This document shows, in pieces, positions 9,281 to 17,375 of a stretch of DNA of 64,000 nucleotides; positions within the stretch are counted from its first letter, which is position 1, and the number at the start of each line of letters is the position of its first letter. The stretch spans positions 1-64,000 of the forward strand of contig NZ_MASJ01000003.1 of NCBI RefSeq assembly GCF_001700315.1. The letters are read 5' to 3'. This DNA is from Caryophanon tenue (GTDB taxonomy: Bacteria; Bacillota; Bacilli; Bacillales_A; Planococcaceae). The position numbers and the translations under genes were made by a program. The notes below the pieces were generated by a model. It was given only the letters and a program-made list of their open reading frames with translations, had not been told where the DNA came from and did not search any database.

Positions 9281-10708
9281 GTGAAGAAAATATTAATTGT
9301 TTGGATGTCTCTTTTATTAGTGGTGACGATGCTTGTTCCAACGGCATCTGCAAGTACTGCGCAACTGAGTAAGGTGGTGCAGTCACAAATGAAAGGAATT
9401 CAAGCAACGGTAGCGGTGCGCGATTTAGATACTAATACATTTGTATATGGTTATTACCAAAATTTATCGCTTGCACCAGCTTCAACGATTAAATTATTAA
9501 CAGCATCTGCAGCTTTGGCACATTTGGGCGAAGGTTATCAACTAACGACGGATTTATATATCGACGGGACCATTAATGGCAATACATTAAATGGTAATGT
9601 GTATGTGCGTGGTGAAGGTGACCCAAGTTTTCAGGCCAATGATTTTGTGGCATTTGCGAACGCGTTAAAAGCGAAAGGGATTACGCATATTAACGGTCAT
9701 TTATACGGAGATGAGTCGTGGTTTAGCGGGCCTCGTTTAGCACCAGGCATTAACCGCAATGATGAATTACATTATTACGGGGCACAAATTACAGCATTAA
9801 CGATGTCACCGAATAATGATTATGATGCTAGTACCATGATTGTTTCAGCAGCAGGGTCACGTGTTGGGAATAAACCAACCTTAACATTTGCACCGAACGC
9901 AAGTGGCATGAACATTGTGAACCAAGCGCGAACAGTGGCGCGTGGCAAAGCGAATACATTGTCGATTCGTCGCGTTTATAACACAAACCGCGTCATTGTA
10001 TCCGGCAATATTCCAGTCGGTTCAACGCGCCGAGAATGGGTGACATTATATAGCCCGACATTAAGTACATTAGTGGCGATGCAGCAAGTATGGCAAGAGC
10101 AAGGTATTACATTTGCACGTGGCGCGCAGCAAACATATGCAAAAGTGCCAAAACATGCTGAATTAATCTCACAAACAAAATCTGTACCGTTAGACGAATT
10201 AATTTTCATGATGAATAAATTGAGTAATAATAGTATTGCAGACATTTTAGTACGCACACTTGGGAAAGTGGTGAAGGGCGAAGGTAGCAATACAGCTGGA
10301 ACACAAGTATTAGCAGAATATGCACAGTCTATCGGCTTAGATATGTCACGTATTCGTATACTGGATGGTTCGGGAATGTCATTAAATAATCGCATCACAA
10401 GTAATGAAATGGCAAAGCTTTTAGTACACGCTAACCGCAGTCCGTGGTATAAGGCAAACTTTTTACCGAGCTTACCAAAAGCAGGACACAACGCACGTTT
10501 AGAAGGTGGCACAATGCGCTATCGTTTAACCGCGATACCGAACCGCGTGATGGCAAAGACCGGCACACAAACCGGTGTAAATGCATTGGCGGGATATGTT
10601 CGTGGGAAAAGTGGCAAATGGTATGCGTATAGCATCATTACAAAAGCAGGTTCATCAACTGTTCCACGTATTGACCGTGTTGTACGCGAAATGTACGAGC
10701 AATTATAG
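9281..10708 (+). CDS. dacC: D-alanyl-D-alanine carboxypeptidase/endopeptidase (class C PBP)
   Basis: 475 aa, GTG start behind GAGGAGAG; an overlapping ATG at 9279 is followed at once by TGA and cannot be used. The signal peptide is cleaved near ASA-S. All three catalytic motifs of the peptidase S13/PBP4 family are visible: S68-T-I-K71, S315-N-N and K426-T-G. The length matches DacC/PBP4a (~490 aa). It should act outside the membrane, trimming or cleaving peptidoglycan stem peptides. It sits between two SLH genes, close enough to the next (44 bases, no terminator seen) to be co-transcribed with it. The symbol is by family; dacB is used for the same family in other genomes. Confidence 0.88.
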   Translation: MKKILIVWMSLLLVVTMLVPTASASTAQLSKVVQSQMKGIQATVAVRDLDTNTFVYGYYQNLSLAPASTIKLLTASAALAHLGEGYQLTTDLYIDGTINGNTLNGNVYVRGEGDPSFQANDFVAFANALKAKGITHINGHLYGDESWFSGPRLAPGINRNDELHYYGAQITALTMSPNNDYDASTMIVSAAGSRVGNKPTLTFAPNASGMNIVNQARTVARGKANTLSIRRVYNTNRVIVSGNIPVGSTRREWVTLYSPTLSTLVAMQQVWQEQGITFARGAQQTYAKVPKHAELISQTKSVPLDELIFMMNKLSNNSIADILVRTLGKVVKGEGSNTAGTQVLAEYAQSIGLDMSRIRILDGSGMSLNNRITSNEMAKLLVHANRSPWYKANFLPSLPKAGHNARLEGGTMRYRLTAIPNRVMAKTGTQTGVNALAGYVRGKSGKWYAYSIITKAGSSTVPRIDRVVREMYEQL

Positions 10709-10752
10709 TAAAGTAAGCAGTGTTCAAAAAATCGTTCGGGGGAATGAATGAC

Positions 10753-13422
10753 ATGACAAAAAAACAATGGCTCGCAACAATTGCAACAGTGACGGCTGTG
10801 TCAACAGGAACTATACCGGCACAAGCGGCAACGAATTTTACAGATATCGGTACATATAGCGAAAGTGTACAGAAAGAAATTGAAGCGTTAACACTTGCTA
10901 AAATTGTACAAGGAACATCAGAAACAACGTTCTCACCTGCGCGCAATATTACACGTGCGCAAGTGGTGAAACTATTAGGGCGTTTTTTAGTGAATGAAGG
11001 CTATGCAAAAGTGCCGGAAGATTGGGAAACGAAACAGCGCTTTAACGATGTGTCGTTAACTGCGACCGATAAAGATTTATTGTTAAATGCAGCAATCGTT
11101 TATGATGCAAAAGTGTTCCAAGGCAGTAACGGGGCATTAATGTCGACACAGTTTGTATCGCGTGAAAACATGGCACTTATTTTAGACCGTGCTTCTAAAG
11201 TGATTTTAGGCACATCATTTTCAGAGCGTTATAAAGAAGATGAGACATTACAAGCAAGTGTCAAAGATATTTTTGTCGCAAAGGCAGAGTCGCGTGTTGC
11301 TATTGAAGCGCTAAAAGCTTTTGGCGTTTCCAATGTGGACACGTTTAATCCAAAAAGCTATGTGACGCGTGCGAACTTCGTATCGTTTTTACATCGTGCA
11401 TTTTTCACAGGTTTAATGGAGCCACCGATCACGATTACAGAAGCAGTTGCTACATCGAAAACAACATTATCGGTAACGCTCAGTGATGGCACGAAGCATG
11501 AAGTGACATTACAAGAAGCGCTAGAAGAAAATTTATTAACGACTGTAACGTTTATGATTGATGAAACGGAATATAGCGCAACGGTTATGTTTAAAGAAGC
11601 GGAGCTCCGTGTGAAACAAGTAGAGCAATTAAACGGTGCACAACTCGCGATTCATTTTAACCATGCGATCACAACAGTTGGTGATGTCTCGGTACGTGGA
11701 ATTGATGTCACAAACGGCGTGAACATGGAAAACGTGACATTATCTGCAGATAAACGTACAGCAATTGTTACGCTAGACAGTGAAATGGTTGGACGTTACG
11801 TTGTGGCAGTGTCGCAATTTAAAGCAGCTTCAGGGGTAACGAATACCGGGTTTGATGAAGTGTTAACGTTTGAAGAAGATACAAAAGCCCCGACAATTAG
11901 TGGGACGGAACAGCCATTTGCGAACCGTGTTGTTGTTAAGTTTTCAGAACCATTACGAGAAATTGGTACGGTGACATTAGCGTTAGAAGATGGTACAGCT
12001 GTTGTGGCAGCAACATCGTTTGGTGAGCAACGTAATGAAGTCGTATTTGATTTATCATCGACAGCCATTCCTGCGAATGCGGAGCTTGTTGCGACATTTG
12101 TCGGAACATCAGATATTGCAGGCAATTTAATTGCGCCAAACCCTTCCACAACAACGTTCCAAAAAGGGGAAGCGGACGGTACACCACCAACGATAACGGA
12201 AGTAGAACAGACTGGTGCAAAAGAGATGAAAATTGTATTCTCTGAAGCGATTCGTCCCGTTAGTCTTGCGCAAATTAGCGTATCACGCGGCACAGCGTTA
12301 AATGCCATTGTGGGCGTGATGCACATTTCTGATGCCGAAGTACTTGTGAAAACGACAGACGTACTAGATGGGCTGACGACAGTTATTGCACGTGATGTAG
12401 AAGATTTATCAGGTGAAATTGCAAGGCAATTACATGCAGCACCAGTATTTACAGTAGACCGTACGCCACCAGTTGCGACAGCTTCAACATTTGTGATGAT
12501 TGACGGTCATCAATATATGGATATTACATTTGATAAGCCAGTATATGTAGAAGAAGGCAAAGCGATTGTAAGCGGAACATATGTAAAGGATGCAGTGACA
12601 CATACATTAGCACGAAAAGAGGCAGCTGTGACGGCGCTTGATGCACAAACGGTTCGTGTGAAAGTTTCGGCTATGTCAGAGGCAACAACAGAGAATGCGC
12701 AATATATTGTCGATGTCGCCTTTAACGGTGTTGTGAGTGATGCAGATGTTGTGCCGACTACGCTGAAAAACGTAGCATTTACGCGCGCGAAAGATACGAC
12801 AGAAAATACATTGAAAATTGCGGTGACAAATGTAAAGGCAGTAGACCCACATACAGTAGAAGTGACGTTCTCTGCCAATGTCGATGCAAAAACAGCAACG
12901 GACATTACGAACTATACCATTGATAGTGTAGCGATTGAAAAAGCAGTAGTTCACGCCGACCGTTTACACAAAGCAGTGTTAACATTAGCACCGAATTCTG
13001 TTAGTCATAGCGGTAATCGCTATATGGCGATTCAAAATATCCAAGCAGATGGCTCAACTGTCAAAATGGATGCATATCAGACGGTTGTGGATTTAACGGA
13101 AAATACACCGCCACAAATCGAGAAGGTGGATATTTTGCAAGATAATCAGCTGAAGATTACGTTCTCAGAAGCGGTTATCGGTGTAGCAGAAAGTTCATTT
13201 GTTGTTACAAATGGCACAAATACATTTATTAATACGACAACAACGACAGATGCAACAACCGCGACACCAACAGTTGTAGAAGCGATTGTAACACTACGTA
13301 ACGGAGATTCATTTGATGTAAAAGAGCCGATTGTTTTAACCTTAAATGAAAGTGCTTATATTCATGATGCTGCGCAAAATGTACTGAATTTCGATGAATA
13401 TATCGTTCCAGTTGCACCATAA
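10753..13422 (+). CDS. SLH-domain surface protein with Ig-like (Big_5/SbsA-type) domains
   Basis: 889 aa from the ATG at 10753, chosen because CGGGGGA lies ~9 bases upstream. In-frame starts at 10720 and 10744 lack spacing. The signal peptide ends at AQA-A. Three SLH domains occupy about residues 28-222. Further on, segments beginning near residues 375, 475, 567 and 782 share the pattern (D/N).(T/A)PP.I ... K(I/V).FSE.(L/I/V), the mark of bacterial Ig-like Big_5/SbsA-type domains. This is an S-layer-type architecture. The SLH part closely resembles that of the next gene, so the two arose by duplication. A terminator follows. Confidence 0.9.
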   Translation: MTKKQWLATIATVTAVSTGTIPAQAATNFTDIGTYSESVQKEIEALTLAKIVQGTSETTFSPARNITRAQVVKLLGRFLVNEGYAKVPEDWETKQRFNDVSLTATDKDLLLNAAIVYDAKVFQGSNGALMSTQFVSRENMALILDRASKVILGTSFSERYKEDETLQASVKDIFVAKAESRVAIEALKAFGVSNVDTFNPKSYVTRANFVSFLHRAFFTGLMEPPITITEAVATSKTTLSVTLSDGTKHEVTLQEALEENLLTTVTFMIDETEYSATVMFKEAELRVKQVEQLNGAQLAIHFNHAITTVGDVSVRGIDVTNGVNMENVTLSADKRTAIVTLDSEMVGRYVVAVSQFKAASGVTNTGFDEVLTFEEDTKAPTISGTEQPFANRVVVKFSEPLREIGTVTLALEDGTAVVAATSFGEQRNEVVFDLSSTAIPANAELVATFVGTSDIAGNLIAPNPSTTTFQKGEADGTPPTITEVEQTGAKEMKIVFSEAIRPVSLAQISVSRGTALNAIVGVMHISDAEVLVKTTDVLDGLTTVIARDVEDLSGEIARQLHAAPVFTVDRTPPVATASTFVMIDGHQYMDITFDKPVYVEEGKAIVSGTYVKDAVTHTLARKEAAVTALDAQTVRVKVSAMSEATTENAQYIVDVAFNGVVSDADVVPTTLKNVAFTRAKDTTENTLKIAVTNVKAVDPHTVEVTFSANVDAKTATDITNYTIDSVAIEKAVVHADRLHKAVLTLAPNSVSHSGNRYMAIQNIQADGSTVKMDAYQTVVDLTENTPPQIEKVDILQDNQLKITFSEAVIGVAESSFVVTNGTNTFINTTTTTDATTATPTVVEAIVTLRNGDSFDVKEPIVLTLNESAYIHDAAQNVLNFDEYIVPVAP

Positions 13423-13430
13423 CATTATAC

Positions 13431-13472
13431 AAAAAGGAGTGCTAGCGCATTATTTTGCCGGCACCCCTTTTA
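13431..13472 (+). terminator. Intrinsic terminator
   Basis: An imperfect hairpin joins AAAAGGAGTGCTAGC with GCCGGCACCCCTTTT through G-U pairs and one mismatch, ending in a T-rich tract. It separates the 889-aa and 225-aa SLH genes. Confidence 0.7.
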
Positions 13473-13530
13473 CTTTTGTAACATTTTTTAGTAGAGTAGC
13501 GTCTTATAGAGGAAAGTGGGAGGTAGAAAT

Positions 13531-14208
13531 ATGAAACGATTGATGAAAAAAGGTGCAGCATTGCTAGCGGCGGTGACGATTGCAACAACTATCGTAGCAC
13601 CACAAGCATCAGCAGCGAGCTTTAAAGATATAGGTGGCTATTCAGCAACGACACAAGCACAAATTAATATGCTGGCACAAATGGGCATTGTAAAAGGCAC
13701 AACACCGACAACATTTTCACCAGCAGTTGAAATGTCACGTGGACAGGTTGTGAAGCTATTAGGTCGCTTTTTAATTGAAAATGGTTTGGCAAAAGTGCCA
13801 AGTGATTGGAAAACGAAGCAACGCTTTAAAGATGTCTCGACAGGTGCTAAAGACCAAGAGCTATTAATGTATGGTTCGGTTGTATATGATAAGGGGATTT
13901 TTGTTGGCAGTAACGGTTATTTAATGACGAGCGATAGTTTAACACGTGAAAATATGGCGTTATTAATGGACCGTACAGCAAAAGTGCTAACAGGAAAATC
14001 ATTTGTAGATATGCATAAAGCAGAAGGTACGAAGCATCAAGTGAGCGATTTAAGTAGCGCAAAAGCAGAGGCACGTGAAGCGATTGCAGCGATGAATGCT
14101 TTAGGTGTATCGACCGTATCGAAATATAAGCCGAAAACACATTTACAGCGTGTGCATTTAGTGACGTTTTTAAGCAACGCATTAGATGTGGCAATGAAAT
14201 ATCGCTAA
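13531..14208 (+). CDS. Short SLH-only surface protein
   Basis: 225 aa from ATG 13531. An upstream in-frame GTG (13516) is rejected because the GGAGGT ribosome site lies between the two. A signal peptide (cleavage near ASA-A) is followed by three SLH domains that fill the mature protein; nothing is left for a second function. Sequence and spacing match the SLH part of the 889-aa neighbour throughout (for example QVVKLLGRFL, KQRF.DVS, RENMAL), so it is a paralogue or cut-down copy. It may occupy wall polymer sites as a minor coat protein. That role is inferred. Confidence 0.85.
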   Translation: MKRLMKKGAALLAAVTIATTIVAPQASAASFKDIGGYSATTQAQINMLAQMGIVKGTTPTTFSPAVEMSRGQVVKLLGRFLIENGLAKVPSDWKTKQRFKDVSTGAKDQELLMYGSVVYDKGIFVGSNGYLMTSDSLTRENMALLMDRTAKVLTGKSFVDMHKAEGTKHQVSDLSSAKAEAREAIAAMNALGVSTVSKYKPKTHLQRVHLVTFLSNALDVAMKYR

Positions 14209-14220
14209 AAAGGCAGTGAA

Positions 14221-14260
14221 AAGCCCCCGACGGTTTAACGTCGGGGGCTTTTTCTCTTTT
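14221..14260. terminator. Strong bidirectional terminator
   Basis: A perfect 12-bp GC-rich stem (AAGCCCCCGACG ... CGTCGGGGGCTT) with a 6-base loop and T-runs sits between convergent genes ending at 14208 (+) and 14259 (-). Confidence 0.92.
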
Positions 14261-15626
14261 AAAACAGTAAATACTTCACGTAATCTTCCCATGAAAGCAT
14301 TTTTACTTGTTCCCACTGTAGCTTACGTGTTGGCATTGTCATAAATGTTTCTGCGTAAATGTCACGCTCTGTTGCATTTAACATAATTGTGCCGTCCACT
14401 AAATCAGTAGGTGTTACGGCTGCGTCACCAATTGTGAATGACACATCAATTGGATTTAAACGAACGCGACCGTCATAACCAAGTGTATACACATTGTCTT
14501 CACCGAAGTACGCAAGTGAATCGTCCGCTAATGGGTCGATTGTGACTGTTTCTTCTGATGTCACTGCATCTGTATCTTCTACAGCATCTACAGCTTCTTC
14601 AAGTGCTGTATCTTCTGTTACAGGAGGCGGTGCAATCCAGGCAATTGGTAGCTTGTATGCAAATGGCTCTTCATCTAAAACGATAGAGGCATTCGCAAAA
14701 GAACCGAATGGTAACGAGTCAATTGGCATATCTGTTTCGATCGATACTTCGTAAAGTGTGCGGTCCTTATACGCATCAAGCTGTTGCATTAATGCATATT
14801 CTGGAGAGTCTGTTGCAGGCACTTTATGCTTCGAAGCAACCATACCTGTCACTTCATTTTCAATCGTTTCATCTTCAATATTTGCTTCTACAGAGGCAGC
14901 TTGACCTGTTTCAAGGCGTTGCCACTCTGTATCAGATACAAAGGTAACGTAACGCTGCTCATTGGCATATAGCTCAATAGAGATAAAACCGTTATCGTGA
15001 GTAATCGCTGTCACGGTAGCGTCGATTGGGCTTAGTAATGCGGCATTTGAACCATCGGACATTGCTAAGTAGCCATCGACCATGTCTAAATTGCGTTGTA
15101 CTTCAATCATACGTTGATCGATAATCGCTGCTGCTTCAAGCGGTGAATTTGACGATGCGACTTCTAACGCCACATCTACTGAAATGTTTTCGCCCACTTC
15201 TGTTAAATTTAAGTTACCAGTTGGTCGAGTGTCTGAAACACTACCGATTGAGTTTGCGACCGATTGTAATGCATCTAGCTCATCTTCATATGCTTCTGCT
15301 TGAATTTCAAGACGTTCAAATTCACGTTCAGAGGCATCTGATTCGAATGATAGTAGTTCTTGTCCTGCTAATACTTCATCGCCTACTTGTACAAGTAATT
15401 CATCCACGTCTGTCGCATTTGCTGTAACATGTTGAATTGATTTGGCACTAAGTACGGCATCTTTCTTTAATACTTGTTCATGTGAGTCAGCTTTTGCGAC
15501 CGCATATTCATTAATAAAATATGAACGGAATACAGGGCTGTCTTCATTGAATGTTACATAGCTGCTAACACCGGCTACAGCTGCACATAATACGGTTGGA
15601 ATTACGACTGATTTTTTGATTTTCAT
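14259..15626 (-). CDS. HlyD-like membrane-fusion (adaptor) protein
   Basis: 455 aa. A single N-terminal membrane segment (VVIPTVLCAAVAGVSSYV) is followed by a biotinyl-lipoyl-like half motif (VDELLVQVGDEVLAGQELL, residues ~73-91) and a helical hairpin (~95-130). A second half motif occurs near LLSPIDATVTAITHDNGF and a beta-barrel part after it. This is the layout of HlyD/RND adaptor proteins. The C-terminus carries an acidic linker and further domain. It follows the 223-aa membrane protein gene by 3 bases, so the two form an operon. No ABC or RND transporter lies nearby, so the partner is unknown. Confidence 0.72.
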   Translation of the reverse strand: MKIKKSVVIPTVLCAAVAGVSSYVTFNEDSPVFRSYFINEYAVAKADSHEQVLKKDAVLSAKSIQHVTANATDVDELLVQVGDEVLAGQELLSFESDASEREFERLEIQAEAYEDELDALQSVANSIGSVSDTRPTGNLNLTEVGENISVDVALEVASSNSPLEAAAIIDQRMIEVQRNLDMVDGYLAMSDGSNAALLSPIDATVTAITHDNGFISIELYANEQRYVTFVSDTEWQRLETGQAASVEANIEDETIENEVTGMVASKHKVPATDSPEYALMQQLDAYKDRTLYEVSIETDMPIDSLPFGSFANASIVLDEEPFAYKLPIAWIAPPPVTEDTALEEAVDAVEDTDAVTSEETVTIDPLADDSLAYFGEDNVYTLGYDGRVRLNPIDVSFTIGDAAVTPTDLVDGTIMLNATERDIYAETFMTMPTRKLQWEQVKMLSWEDYVKYLLF

Positions 15627-15629
15627 CGA

Positions 15630-16301
15630 TTATAGCCCCCTTACAATCCAGTCTTGTAATGGTAGCACACTTAAAATCGCTACAAAGATGGCAAGAATAA
15701 TGTGGACGAAAATAATTTTAAATAATAATGTCCCGTTATTGCCATCATTCCATTTTTTTAGGAATGTGAATTGCACCGCGATTACTGCAACAAGACCTAC
15801 TGTGAATTGGTTCACTAAAAATAGTGCGAATTCATGAGATGTCCATTGTGCTAAAATCGGTGCGAATGATAGGAATGATAAGTTTGTTGAGTAGCCAACG
15901 TTGTAGAACACGATGAAGTGTATAAGCTTTTCTAACACTAAAATACAGATTGTAAATAGTTGTACACGTTTAATCCACTTGTATGGAAGCTCTGTTAATA
16001 AGTATAAGAAATATGTAACAACGTAATAGTGGAATGCGAAATATAGCATGCCCCAAATGACTGCACCCATGGCAGATAAGTATCGAGCGGTTATGTACTC
16101 ATCCATAAACCCTTGCGCAAAGAGTGCGGTAGCTTGTTCAGTTCCTAGCCCCCATAAGTCGCGAACAAGGAATAAAAGAGCTGTTAAAACGAACACGAGA
16201 ACTGCACGTAATTTATAGCCCCTCATTTCCAAGTCTTGTTGAAGTGCGTTATGGAAAGGAGCTGGGTTTACAAAGCTGCGCCAAATTGAATAATTGAACA
16301 C
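15630..16301 (-). CDS. Polytopic membrane protein partner of the adaptor
   Basis: 223 aa from a GTG at 16301, chosen because AAAGGGGA lies 8 bases upstream; the more distal ATG (16352) has no ribosome site. About five hydrophobic segments are visible (VLVFVLTALLFLV, AVIWGMLYFAFHYYVV, LFTICILVLEKLIHFIVF, LVNQFTVGLVAVIAVQF, IIFVHIILAIFVAILSV). The layout is compatible with Yip1-like bacterial membrane proteins, but no decisive motif is seen and the family is not assigned. Tight coupling to the HlyD-like gene suggests a joint export or envelope function. Both are embedded among SLH genes. Confidence 0.7.
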   Translation of the reverse strand: MFNYSIWRSFVNPAPFHNALQQDLEMRGYKLRAVLVFVLTALLFLVRDLWGLGTEQATALFAQGFMDEYITARYLSAMGAVIWGMLYFAFHYYVVTYFLYLLTELPYKWIKRVQLFTICILVLEKLIHFIVFYNVGYSTNLSFLSFAPILAQWTSHEFALFLVNQFTVGLVAVIAVQFTFLKKWNDGNNGTLLFKIIFVHIILAIFVAILSVLPLQDWIVRGL

Positions 16302-16554
16302 GAGAAAAGTCCCCTTTCTAAATATGACAGTTGTAAGTATAGATTCCTTCATAATTAAATGTAACAGAAATCGCGTAAAATAAAAGGAAAAAATTGCGAG
16401 CCGTCAGCAAGAAATTTATATTTATTTTGACGAAAATTTCAGATGAAAGTTCGAATGGATGTTTGCGTGTTAAAAAAATGTTGCGTATATTATAATAAGT
16501 ACGAAAAAATAATAGATTACTATTAAGTATGTCAGTGAGGGGGCAGGATTTTCT

Positions 16555-17202
16555 TTGAAGCTAAAAAACTGGGTTGGCGTTGTCATTGTTGGCATTACGC
16601 TTACTTTAGCAACGTTGACCGTGTCAGCGTTAGCACAACAAGCGTCTCCTTTTTCAGATATTAAGGGCAACACACATGAACAGGCAATTAAAACCTTATA
16701 TAAAGAACAAATTGTTTTCGGGAAAACGTCTAAGCTGTATGCCCCAAATGATGTCGCCACACGTGGCGAAACAGCACAAATGTTTGCGAATGCGTTACAG
16801 CTAGATACATCGAATGTGGACAATCCGCATTTCCCAGATATACCGACAACGCATAAATATTACGGTGCGATTGCGGCACTTGCGAATGCAGGTATTGTAT
16901 CTGGCAATAACGGTTATTTTATGCCGGATGGTGATTTTAAACGTTCACACGCTGCGAAAATGCTAACGCTCGGCTTTGACTTAACGATGGCAACATCGAT
17001 ATCAACGAAATTTATTGATATGCCGACACATTATGAAACGGCGCTGTATGTGCAAACGCTTGTTGATTATGAGTTAACACGTGGTACAACACCGACAACA
17101 TTCCACCCGAATAACGCTTTAACGCGTGGTCATGTGGCGACATTTTTATACAACACAATTGAGGCATTAGCGGATGATTTAACGATTGCGGATGTAGAGT
17201 AA
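16555..17202 (+). CDS. Short SLH-only surface protein
   Basis: 215 aa, TTG start about 8 bases behind GAGGGGGCAGG. The signal peptide (VVIVGITLTLATLTVSALA) is followed by three SLH domains (FSDIKGNTHEQAIKTLY; FPDIPTTHKYYGAIAAL; FIDMPTHYETALYVQTL) with VATRGE- and LTRGH-type ends. It is not a close copy of the 225-aa SLH-only protein, so the window holds two independent minimal SLH proteins. An unusual palindromic repeat follows and probably terminates transcription. Confidence 0.85.
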   Translation: MKLKNWVGVVIVGITLTLATLTVSALAQQASPFSDIKGNTHEQAIKTLYKEQIVFGKTSKLYAPNDVATRGETAQMFANALQLDTSNVDNPHFPDIPTTHKYYGAIAALANAGIVSGNNGYFMPDGDFKRSHAAKMLTLGFDLTMATSISTKFIDMPTHYETALYVQTLVDYELTRGTTPTTFHPNNALTRGHVATFLYNTIEALADDLTIADVE

Positions 17203-17225
17203 ATGTGGCGTGTGATGACGAAAGC

Positions 17226-17280
17226 AGAAAAATATCCTTCAGCAGTTGTCGTTGCTGAGGGATATTTCTTTTTGTCCCAA
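17226..17280 (-). repeat. 55-bp palindromic intergenic repeat, copy A
   Basis: The reverse complement of this stretch matches 32243-32297 at 53 of 55 positions. Its core is a hairpin (AATATCCTTCAGCA against TGCTGAGGGATATT) flanked by T-runs, so it can also end transcription of the SLH gene at 16555-17202. The match covers the loop and flanks as well as the stem, so this is a dispersed element and not only a convergent terminator. Confidence 0.85.
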
Positions 17281-17375
17281 CCGCTTTCTTACATTTCAGC
17301 ACGTTACCTTCAAAAAAGTTGCCAATAACCGATACTCGAAGTAAGGGAATTTGAACACCGAAAGGAATGAAGACA

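Noticed and set aside
11796-12326. 176-residue minus-strand frame inside the 889-aa SLH gene
   Set aside because: Antisense shadow of a gene with clear SLH and Ig domains; no start signal.
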